In this document: one piece after another, positions 50,053 through 59,492 of the stretch
Layout: each line of letters opens with the position of its first letter
Position numbering within the stretch: position 1 is the first letter of the stretch
NCBI GenBank assembly: GCA_019677205.1
Contig: JAAMXY010000606.1
Span: forward strand, 50,198 to 114,197
Source: Pinguiococcus pyrenoidosus
Taxonomy: Eukaryota; Sar; Pinguiophyceae; Pinguiochrysidales; Pinguiochrysidaceae
DNA length: 64,000 nucleotides
Reading direction: 5' to 3'
Notes under the pieces: model-generated
Database searches by the model: none
Seen by the model: only the letters and a program-made list of their open reading frames with translations
What the model was told of the DNA's origin: nothing
Made by a program: the position numbers and the translations under genes

Positions 50053-51792
50053 TCAATACTTGGTCAGCGATGATCTCCGATGTCCTGCGGGCCGCCCGAC
50101 GAACTTAATCTCGCTCTCCTCCCTGGTTGGGCCGCCAAAGGAGCTCGCGGGCTCAGCTAGCGGCGTCTGGAAGAAGTCTGTGGACTGGAAGGAGCCGGCG
50201 GCCTGGTGCAGCGAAGGCGGCGTGTCCGTGGGCACTTGTGGATAGTCTTCCCACAGGTTGGGGAAGATGTCGGGCGCGTGCACGATGAGGTACTTGCAGC
50301 AAAGGATGCTTGGCTGCAGATACTCCACCTTGTCCTCCTCGTTGGGCCCCGGTCGCAGGATGTTGGGCGCGAAGACGATGCCGAGGTTGTCCGCGGTCAT
50401 CATGTTCACGCTCTCGAGGCGCTCCACGCGGCTCAGGAAGGCCAGCAGCAGCCTCAGCACGCCCCTGTTGATGGTGGGGAAGCTGGCGTCCACGATGCTT
50501 TTCACGGCGCTCGCGAACTTGTCCTGCTCCTTGGTCGCATCTAGAAACTCGTGGAAGTGCGCCGACGGGATGAGCGGCTCCGGCAGCAGGCGGAAGTACA
50601 GCTTGAAGATGGCGCCGACGTCGTTCACCTCCACCGGCGGCTCGAAGACCACCTGCTCTCCCGCGTCGAAGGTCTGCTTCATGTCGTTGATGCGCTCCGC
50701 GTTGCCGGGCACCCGGAACAGGCCTTTCTCGTACAGGCCGTAGGCGTCCAGGTACGCGATGCAGTCCACAACCAACTGCGGCGTGCCGTCCTTCTGCTCA
50801 AGCGGCCGGCCGAACACGGCGCCGGCCTCCACCGTCTCCTTCAGCATGGTGCCCACCATGGTGGGTCGGTGCCGCATCTGCGGCGTGGTGTCCACCAGCA
50901 GCTCGTCCGCCAGCTTGTTCAGGAACTCCGGCGTAGCCGGGCCGCTGGTCTTGCCCTTGAGGCCCTCGATGACCTTGCGCACCTCGTCGCTGGCAGCCGC
51001 CCTGGGACTGGCGGCCGCGCTGGGATCGTCGTCCTCTCCGAGGGCCGCGTGAGGGCCTCGGGCGCCGGCGCCGGCGCCGTCCTCGGCGGGCATGTGGCAG
51101 GACTCCAGCGAGAAGTCGAAGGAGAACAGAGAGGCCTCGGCCATGGCGATGTGCGTGGCCGCCAGGCCCAGCGCCACATGCTGCTCCACCTTGGGCATGG
51201 TGCTCATGGCCAGGTCGATCTTGCGCACCAGGTGCGACGTGACTTCCTTGAGAGTAAAGGCCGCGTCTTCCTTGCGCTCCTCACGAGTCGCCACCTCCTG
51301 CCGCAGCTCCGTGACCTTCTCCACCTTCTTGGCGTGCTGCTGCGCCGACTGCAGGCGCTCCTCCAGGTGCTCCAGCTTGCGCTTGTGGTGCAGGTAGTCG
51401 CGCAGGTGCTCCGTGCGCTCCTTGGTGAGCTGGTCGACCTGCGCGAACAGGTGCTCCATCTTCACCAGCGGGTCCATGATGATGGTCTTGAAGCCCTTGC
51501 GGTACAGCGCCGAGGTGGTGGGCATGGTGAGCGCGCTCACCACCGCGCCAGTCAAGCCCTGCTTGCCCTTGATGCTCTCCAGGCCCTTCTCCGCCTCGAA
51601 CACGGCGCTCTGCGCGTCGAAGAGCTGCGACAGCTCGCATTTCAGCGTCCTTTGGCTCAGTTTCACCGCGCGGTACTGGTCCAGAGTGGCCTCGATGTGC
51701 TTGATGTTGGGGTCGTGCTCCGCGTCCGTCCCGGAGATCTTCTGCATGACCATCTCGCCCACGCGGCGGCGGATGGAGCGGAAGCTCGACAT
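50053..51792 (-). CDS. BAR domain plus RhoGAP protein
   Basis: A single exon of 579 residues. Residues 1-245 are a coiled-coil BAR-like domain (VGEMVMQKISGTDAEHD at the start, long Lys/Glu-rich helices), the membrane-curving part. A Ser/Ala/Asp-rich linker follows. Residues about 315-510 are a RhoGAP domain with the arginine finger in KGLFRVPGNAERI, KLYFRLLPEPLIP and the helix MTADNLGIVFAPNIL, so it should stimulate GTP hydrolysis on a Rho/Rac GTPase. The order matches animal ARHGAP17/SH3BP1-type proteins without an SH3-binding tail. Two strong E2F-like sites lie upstream. Confidence 0.92.
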   Translation of the reverse strand: MSSFRSIRRRVGEMVMQKISGTDAEHDPNIKHIEATLDQYRAVKLSQRTLKCELSQLFDAQSAVFEAEKGLESIKGKQGLTGAVVSALTMPTTSALYRKGFKTIIMDPLVKMEHLFAQVDQLTKERTEHLRDYLHHKRKLEHLEERLQSAQQHAKKVEKVTELRQEVATREERKEDAAFTLKEVTSHLVRKIDLAMSTMPKVEQHVALGLAATHIAMAEASLFSFDFSLESCHMPAEDGAGAGARGPHAALGEDDDPSAAASPRAAASDEVRKVIEGLKGKTSGPATPEFLNKLADELLVDTTPQMRHRPTMVGTMLKETVEAGAVFGRPLEQKDGTPQLVVDCIAYLDAYGLYEKGLFRVPGNAERINDMKQTFDAGEQVVFEPPVEVNDVGAIFKLYFRLLPEPLIPSAHFHEFLDATKEQDKFASAVKSIVDASFPTINRGVLRLLLAFLSRVERLESVNMMTADNLGIVFAPNILRPGPNEEDKVEYLQPSILCCKYLIVHAPDIFPNLWEDYPQVPTDTPPSLHQAAGSFQSTDFFQTPLAEPASSFGGPTREESEIKFVGRPAGHRRSSLTKY

Positions 51793-51940
51793 GGGCGCGC
51801 GCGCGGTTTCCCGACGAAAGCAGTTGCGGAAGGAACACTCGGCCGCTGCGCCACGCCACCAACTCGCGTCGACCGCCGACTCGCCGCGGCAGCACCGCAG
51901 CCGCTACACGCCGCTCAAGCACGCTGCGGAGCCCGACAAA

Positions 51941-51986
51941 CGCGCCAAAAAAGCGCGCGCGGCCCAAACTTCGCGCCAAAAAGCGC
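51941..51986. promoter_or_regulatory. Paired E2F-like sites upstream of the BAR-RhoGAP gene
   Basis: CGCGCCAAAAAAGCGCGCG at 51941-51959 and TCGCGCCAAAAAGCGC at 51971-51986 are two TTTTTGGCGCG-type elements in the same orientation, 150-200 bp upstream of the start. Confidence 0.5.
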
Positions 51987-52117
51987 TCTCACCGTTCCGG
52001 TCGTCCCCGTTCCCTTCGTCGTTCCCGTCGCGCCTTGCGCGCCTGTAGGATGGCGGCGCGGCGCGCAGAAACAGCAGCTCATTGGATCCCGGCTTGGCCG
52101 AACACGGATGCGCGCGC

Positions 52118-52199
52118 GGGATTGGCTGCGGCAACGCCGCCCGATGCGTCCTATGGACGCATCGGGCGGCGTTTGCATGAGGCGCGGTGGGATTGGCTG
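52118..52199. repeat. Perfect 19-bp hairpin flanked by 11-bp direct repeats
   Basis: The arms are 52133-52151 and 52155-52173 with a 3-nt loop (TAT); all 19 pairs match. GGGATTGGCTG occurs at 52118-52128 and again at 52189-52199. It sits between the outward-reading BAR-RhoGAP and TPH-like genes. Confidence 0.85.
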
Positions 52200-52485
52200 G
52201 AGCGAGACAAGTTCCTGAGGTTTCTGGAGGCCCTGACGGGTTCGCATTGGATGTATATTTAGAATCCTGGCGGAGGTTGCGTTCTGTTCTTGCTGATTTT
52301 GGCCCTTGCTGCACGCTCGAACCCTCTGCGAATCACGCTTATTTTGCCATAGCATAACGCTGGCCGGGCCTGACGGCGAAACGAATGAATCCTCCGTCCT
52401 TCCCCCAGGCTTGGCGCCGCCACAGCCTTAGGGTCACCTTGGCTGGGGTCGTCGACCCACCTTCTCGCACACGGGGCCCAGCACG

Positions 52486-54088
52486 ATGAACAGGACGCAA
52501 GAGCTGATGGCGAGGAAGGCCGTCATGGCCCGCAAGCAGGTACCCCACCCCCCCGCCGGACCAAATCCCCTTCCCGGACCCTACCCCAGAGGCCAACCGG
52601 ACTTTTTGGCATTGCGCCGCAGAGGGAGCTCAGCCACGAGGCCCGCCGCGCTGCTGCGCAGCAGAGGGAAGAGCGGAGGCAGCTGCGGTGGAAGATCGAG
52701 CAGGACCGAGCGCTGCGGATGCAGAAGCAGCAGATGGGCCCCGACACGGTGTCGCCGGAGTCGAAGCGGCTGACGCCGCTGTACAGCGCCGCTGTCCGGC
52801 AGGTCAACCGCAGGCAGGTGGAAGCCTCCGCCAGCGAGATGCGGCGAGTGGACCGCCACGACAACGTGGCCGACCCACCCAAGATGGAGCTCATCGAGCT
52901 GGACACCATGCCCAAGAAGGACAACTTCGCTGGCGGAGCGATGACGCTGCGGGCGATCTACCAGCTGCGCCGCGAGAACGACCCGTGGAAGAAGATGAAC
53001 ATGCGGCAGAAGCACGCGGAGGAGGAAGGAGAGCGCCAGAGAAGGCGGCTGGCGAAAGAGCAGGAAGAGCAGCTCTTCCGGGACCTGGAGCGCCAAGAGC
53101 AGGAGAAGCAAGACAAGAGGGAGAGACGGCGGGCGGAGGAGCTGGAAGCCGGGAAGCAGCTTGCCGAGGCCACGCAAAGATGGAGAGAGGACGAGGAAAG
53201 CCGGCGGCGGCAACGGCTGGCGAAGCAGCAGAAGTACATCGCCGACGTGAATGATTTCGCGGAGCGGAAGCGGCAGCAGCTGATGGAGGAGCGGAAGCAG
53301 TCCCTTGACTTTGATCGCCGGGCAGCAGCGGCTGCAAAGCAAGCGCTCGAGATAGAGCGGATGCAGGCGAACGAGCGCATGCAGCAGGCAAAGGCACATC
53401 GAGAGCTCGTTCGCAGGGAGAACGACGAGCTTCATCGGCACCGGGAAAGGCAGAAGCTGCGGGAAGCCGAGGAGGATCTCCGCAGAGACAGGTTCGTATT
53501 GCCCAGGCAGAACGAGTAGCGAAAGGGGGGGGGCGGATACTAACAATTGGTGTTTGCGACGCGAAAAGGGAGTATCTGCGGCGGTTGGAGGTGGAGCAGA
53601 AGCGCCAGAAGGAGCGGATGCAGAAGACAACGGCAGGCCGGGAAAGAGTTTTGGACGAGTATAACCGATCCGTGAAGGCGGTCAACGAGAGGATGGCCGC
53701 CAAGGACGAGGAACGCATGCTGCGGGACTGGAGAATGGCGGACGAAGCGAGGGCGAAGGACGAGGCCGAGAGGAAGCTGAAAGCCCGGAAAGCCGTGTCG
53801 GACCAAGCGAAGATGCTCCTGGACCAGATGGAAGAGCGGCAGACGGCGAGAGCCTACGAAGCTGAGCTGGATCGGAAAGCTGCGCAATGGATTCTCCAGG
53901 CGGACGCGGCGCACGTGCGCGAGGAGAAGCAGGCCCAGGAGCACAGGAGGAAAGCCGCGATGCAGTACCGCGAGCTCCTCGAGAAGCAGATCAGCGAGGA
54001 ACACGTTCGGAGACAGGCTGACAGCACCATCGGGATGATCACCGCGGAGGAGCGGAAGATGAATCGCGCGCTTCTCGAGGGCCTCTGA
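52486..54088 (+). CDS. Coiled-coil protein, TPH (CFAP45/CFAP53-like) type
   Basis: Three exons: 52486-52539, 52623-53491 and 53569-54088; 480 residues. The second intron contains a perfect TACTAAC branch site. After a short non-coiled start the protein is nearly all charged helix, with runs such as RQRRRLAKEQEEQLFRDLER and LRRLEVEQKRQKERMQ. It contains one non-coiled insert near residues 75-135 (DTMPKKDNFAGGAMTLRAIY). It ends in YRELLEKQISEEHVRRQ and TAEERKMNRALLEGL, reminiscent of trichohyalin-plectin-homology proteins that lie inside ciliary doublet microtubules. I cannot assign a specific member. The presence of other ciliary genes in the window supports but does not prove a ciliary role. 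Confidence 0.6.
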
Positions 54089-55215
54089 CGCGCACCGCGC
54101 GTTCCGCACCGCGCGTTTCGCATTCCGCAGCAGGCTTGCCGCAGACGAGTTGCACAAAGCACCGCCTGATGCAGCAGGCAGCGCAGCAGCATCTTTGAGT
54201 GGATTCAGATTGCAATGAAAGGATGATTCTCGAATATATCGTGATTGGCCGAGGCCATTTCTTCACCCCGTCCTACATCCACTTCTACATCCTCTCCAGT
54301 CTGACAACTGCAGAGCAGATGTGGCTGCGGCTACCTCTACTTGCGCCGTTTTTTTTTGTGTTCTCATGATAGTTCTTCTACACACAGCTCACGATACTAG
54401 AAGGGCTTCTGTTTCTTTATAACCTTGCTGGACCCACGAGAGATTCCATTCTTCCTCTAGAGCTACTGCACATCCTGTGCACTCCGCAGCCTGCGTCTTC
54501 GGTGGCGGTACCTCCCTGCGAGCTCCCATGGTATCTACATGTACTTCGCGCTTGCGCGATTATACCAGCTTCCTTCCCCAGCCGTCTGTTTTAGATTTTG
54601 TTTTTTTCAAGTCTTGCTCGGAGTCCTGATCGCGGGCTCGTTCCGCCGCTTCTTTCTTCGTTTTTTTCGTGTCCGTCTGCCTGGTTGCAGCCTCGTCTCG
54701 TCTTCATCCAACATCCGTGTAGCGTTGCATTATCTTGGTATGCTATGTCTTTCCTCTTGCCCATTTTCACACCCGCCCCCGGTGTGACGTCCGTCACCGT
54801 TCATGCATCTGCATGATCCCGGGCGGGCATTCATCCAGCCGCGACCATCGCTGGTCGCTAGTCTTCTGAGCGAACGCATGAACTCGGTCCATGCTGTCAT
54901 GTAACCCACATACTCCGTCCCTATTGCCGTCAGCGACTCCCGCGCCTCCGCTCCGTGAGGAGCGGGGGCGTGAAGGAGACGTGACGGTAAAGTGCCACTC
55001 CTAACCCCTATCTCCACCGTCTACCGTTCTCTTGTCCATTCTTTAATGATTCACATGTCACAACACACTGCCAGACCCACGAATCTTACGTCCTGGATCG
55101 TATCTTCGTGCCACCAACGCGTCTTCCGACACACGCACGTCGTCGTCATCGTGAGTACATGGTCCGCAGACACGAGGATCATCATCGTATCAGGGAAAGA
55201 CTCGAGCCGCCAGCG
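54089..55215. other. Long convergent spacer, TPH-like and RRM genes
   Basis: About 1.1 kb, T/C-rich and without a credible open frame. Much of it is probably the 3' untranslated region of the RRM gene. A hairpin-capable CCGCTCC-GTGA-GGAGCGG lies near 54945-54963. No gene is seen. Confidence 0.45.
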
Positions 55216-57569
55216 CTACGCTGACGGAGAGTTCTTTCGGTCGTCGTTCCCGACGGGGCCTCCTTCCTCGACTGGCACCGCCGCCTGGCCCGCCGTGGTG
55301 TACGCCATGTTGTAGGGAGACGCGCTGCCGGGGCCGTACTGCATGTAGAATGGATTGACTGCCTGCGCGCCGGAGGGGCTCATGGCCGCAGCTGCCAGGT
55401 ACTGCTGCTCCAAAACCGCCTGCTGGTTCGGGTCGACGTTCTGGCTGCCGTAGTACCCGGTCGCCATCATGGGGTTCATGTAGGCGTTGGCATACTGCGC
55501 ATTCATCGCCATGCTGTACGCGTAGTTCGGGTACTCCTGCCCACGCGGGTCGCGCTCGGCCTCGCTCGGCACGCTGCCCTGCGACCCCTTGCTCATGGCT
55601 GCCATGGGATGCACCACGCCCGGGTCGGCAACGTGCCCGGCGGGCGACATCTGCATGGTCATCGCTGGCATGGCCGAGAGGGTCCCCGCTCCGTTGGCGC
55701 CGTACATCATCTCCCAGCTCGGTACGCTGCCTAGTGCTGCGGATTGGACCGGGTGATGCTGGGGACTCATGTGCTTGCCCGCGGCTGGGTTCGCGGCAGG
55801 GCCCACGTGCTGCGCGTAGGTCTGCGGTTGGGCCTGCGGCTGCGGCGGCTGGGACGACGGGTGCTGAGGCTGCGCCTGCTGCGCGGTCTGCGGCGGCGCT
55901 GTCGGCAGCTGCTGCGGGGCCTGCTGCTGCGCCTGCAGGTGCTGGGCCTGCACGCCGGGCATGTACGCTCCCATGGAAGCCGCTGGGGCCAGGTTCAGGA
56001 ACGGTGCGGCCCCTTGAACGGCCGTGGCCACCATGGAGCTTCCTCCCGCCGTGGTGGCCGGGAAGCTGGACGACGCTGGGACTCCGCCACTGCTTGCCGG
56101 CGACGGCGGCGACGGCTCCTGGCTGTTGAAACCCATCAGGTGGGACGAGTACGCTGGACTGGGCGCCGCCAGGTAGTACGGCGGACTCATCTGGGCGAAC
56201 TGGTAGTCCTGGGGAGGCAGGCACTGCTCGCACACAACGCGGCAGCCCTTGATCACGATGCTCTGCTGGCTGGACTCGCGAAGCAGCAGCTCGAAGCCCT
56301 CCTGGCCCTCGGGCGTGTTCTGGATGTCCGCTACAAAAATCCTTCTGCCGTCGTTCGTGCCGGAGAGCAGAAGCGCTGCGCGTTAGCCGGGGAGGGGGGG
56401 GGGAGGCTCTCCCTCGCATGTGCGCGTCTCGTCAATTCCTACCTGTAGTCGCCGGAGGCCGTCGCGGCCGGGACGGGCCACATCTGGCGTATCTCTCCCA
56501 GCGGCAGGCCTTCGTAGATGCGCTTGAAGGCGGTGGCGATGCTGCCGCGCCGGACCTCGCTCGAGCTCGGCCCGAGGACTGTCACTTTCATCTGCAGAAT
56601 CGGAGGATAGGGGTTGATGTGCATCGGCGGCCTGGCCGCCCATCCCCGGTTGATGCTGCCCTTGGGGTCCATCATCTGCGGCATCTGCGCCATTGGATCT
56701 AGGTGCGGATACGGCGGCGCGTACTTGTTCCGGAAGCGCTTGTTGTCCTTCACGTGCCAATCGACACGCAGGAGCGCGCCGTGCAGGTTCACGCGATTGT
56801 TCACGGCGTCCCGAGCGCTCTCGGCGTGCTGGCGATAGAGGAACTTGATGATGGCGGATGGCCCGACCTTGCCGCCGGCGAAGCCCGGCTCCGCGGGGCG
56901 CATGACGCAGTGCTCCTTGTCTAGTGGTCCGTGCTCCTCAAAGATGGCCTCGAGCTCGTCCTTGGTCACGTCCTCGGTGAGGTTGGTCACGTGGAGCTCG
57001 CAGTTCTTCTGGGCGTAGTTGATGCGGATGCGGCGGCCCTTGATGGGCACGCCGTTCATCTCGCGGAGCGCCCGCTGGGCCCCGTCCTCCGTGTCTAGCT
57101 TGAGGAAGCCGTAGCCGAGGTTGCGGCCCGACACCTTGTCTCTCTTCACCTCGGCAAAGACTATCTTGCCGTAGGGCGAGAAGGCCTTCTGAAGGTCTTC
57201 TTCGGTGGTGGACCGGTGCAAGTCGCCCACGAAGAGGTGGCAGCGATCCAGCAGCTTGGCGTACGCATCCGGCGCCGACGGCCGAATCACCTTCTCCGCT
57301 CCGTGGTCGAGGCCCGAGCCGGCGGAGTGGGCTGCCACGGCCTTGACGGCCTCGGGCTCACCCACGGCGGGTGGCGCGGCCGCGCTCGGCGCGGCCGCGC
57401 TGGGCTCAGCGTGGAGTGCCTGCGGGCGCTCGGCACTCGCTGGCGGCGCGGTGGCCACATGGCGCGCGTCTTCGGGAATAGCGTCCTGGCTGATGCTCAG
57501 CTGTCCTAGGCGCTCTGCTACGGGAGCGGGGTGTGGCGGGCTCATTGCGGCTTGGGACGCGTTGGACAT
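55216..57569 (-). CDS. RNA-binding protein with tandem RRM domains and a Gln/Ala-rich tail
   Basis: Two exons, 57569-56443 and 56344-55216; 751 residues. Residues about 110-185 form RRM1 with RNP2 LFVGDL and RNP1 GRNLGYGFLKLD. RRM2 (about 190-275) begins CELHVTNLTEDVTKDELEAI and has AIIKFLYRQHAESA in place of a standard RNP1. A third folded segment (about 310-430) spans the exon junction and includes RRIFVADIQNTPEG. The last 300 residues are Gln/Ala/Pro/Met-rich, as in proteins that enter RNA granules. The intron acceptor was chosen to keep frame. The family beyond RRM is not clear. Confidence 0.83.
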
Positions 57570-59492
57570 ACTCCCTCAAGAACCTGTGAAAGAACGAAAG
57601 GTGAACCTCCGTTTTCATGAGCGGACGCGCGGCTTCAACTGCAACTGATCGGCGGCTCGCGAGCCTCTCACGCCCCACACGCGCCCTCAGCGCCCTAGCC
57701 ATCCGCGCGCGAGGCTCACTCGTGCGGCGGAGACGCACCTGGCGTGCCTCTGCGCTGGAAAATCGGTCGCCTTCGGTCTCTTTCGAGCGGGGCGGACGGC
57801 GCCGAACTTGACGAAAGTTCACGCGTCGGGCGCGGCGACTTACGGATGCGGCGTCTCAGGCTGCTTTCGCAGCGAGGCCGTGCGTCGATGGAGCGCACTG
57901 GCCCGCGAAGGCCGGCCTTTCCGCGGCGGTGCGACGGAGATCTCGACGGCTCTGAAAAAGCTGGTGGGTTTCGGTGCGGACTCGCGACACGTGTAGGTAA
58001 GCTGCGCGGCGAAAGCGACGGAGGTCAGTCAGGCGCTGGAATCGCCGAGCCTCAAGAGCATCACACTGGCGGACCGGGAGCTGCAGCGCGACGTCGGGCG
58101 CTCACGGGCGTAGTCTTCGTTTTGGCGGGAACGTCCAGTTGCATGCGTAGGGCAGGTGGGTAATGGAGTTCGGCACCCTCAAGAAGGAATGCGATTTGGG
58201 CCAATGGCGGCGCTCCAGCAGAACGGCCTGGCGACGAAATGGCGAATAGGACGAACGGTCTTCCTACCTGGCACCAATGGTGCTCCCCGGACCGCGCTTT
58301 TTAATCTTCTAAACGCGGCACAGAACTTTCCGCGGCGGCGCGCAGTGGCCATTGGCGCCCCTGATGTGGCCAATGGCGCGAAGCTCAGCTTCAAAGGGTA
58401 AGCGAAATTGCGAAAGCTGATTGGAGGGCTCCGGCTTGAACGATGACGTCTGGATGCACCTTGGTGCCCACCAATCATGGCGATGGCCGTTTTCCGGGGA
58501 CCTCCGGCAGTCGGCCCGTCCAAGCTCCCCGAGCGTTCATGTGCCCTGCTATGGCTTTTCAGGCGAGACGTTAGAATCCCGGGAGATGGCGTGCATTGGC
58601 CACACGAGCCGGGGTTTCAGGCGGCCAGGAAGCCCCGCCAGCTGCTGCATCGTCGCTGGGCCAATCCGGCGCAACTTGAGGCGGGCATCGATCCTGCGCC
58701 AGTTCGCACTCGAGCAACAGAAACAAGAAGCAAGCTCCGACCTGCAAATTTTTGGGCACCGCCGACCTGCGCGAGGGTCGGCGCGAGCGACGAGCCATCT
58801 GCCGCGCCTGCAGAGCTCCTCAGGGCAGGAGCGTGACGCCGCTTCCTGCCGCTCGGGTGTAACGACCTGCTGCCCTTGACTTCTTCATTCTCCCTGCGTG
58901 GCTCGCTCCTTCTTGGCGGCTGACGGCACGCACGCACGCACGGCCGCGCCGCAGCCCCTGCCTCGCTCCTCCTCCTCGCTCCTAGCTACTACCTCCTCCT
59001 TCCTTTTCAATCCTGTCCTAAATCCTCGCTTCTTGCTCGCCTTTGCGAAGCAGGCCAGCAGCACTGCCTGTGGCTGGCTTCTTGACTTCCTGCGACTCGT
59101 TCTTAGAAAACGGGGAAACGTGCATCGTTCTTAGCAACCGTGCATCATGCATGCAGCGATCCTGCATGCCCTGGCTGCATGCATGGCTCGCTAGCTGAGG
59201 CAGGGCGGCGCGGCCGGCGCCTGCGACACATGCTCTGCCTTTCCTCCGCAGTCCCGAGTCTGCGGAGCGCGAGCTGATGTACGTCAGCGCGTCGGCTGAT
59301 GTCACCCCATGATATCTAGGAGAAGCTCGACGACGCGGCTCCTCGTACGTATTTCTAGCTTGGCAAGGCCGTGGCGCACGGGCAGACTCCGATCCCAGCC
59401 CTCCGTCACAGCTTCGCCTGCCTCCCCGAACGTCTTGTTTTGAGCCTTGGAACGAAGTTGATGTTTTTCAAATCTTCCTCGAAACGGGCAAA
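57570..59492. promoter_or_regulatory. Long divergent region with CCAAT cluster and E2F-like site
   Basis: 1.9 kb with no credible gene. TTTTGGCGGGAAC-type sequence is at 58120-58132. Seven CCAAT/ATTGG boxes fall in 465 bp (58201, 58274, 58351, 58370, 58471, 58595 and 58661). A GCAC tetranucleotide run is near 58927-58942. The open frames at 57744-58879 show no domain and no bias like the neighbouring genes. Confidence 0.45.

Noticed and set aside
50551-52218. 555-codon forward frame
   Set aside because: Antisense to the BAR-RhoGAP gene, whose arginine finger and other motifs are clear on the other strand.
58421-58879. 152-codon forward frame in the CCAAT-rich region
   Set aside because: Composition and lack of any domain fit promoter sequence rather than a gene.
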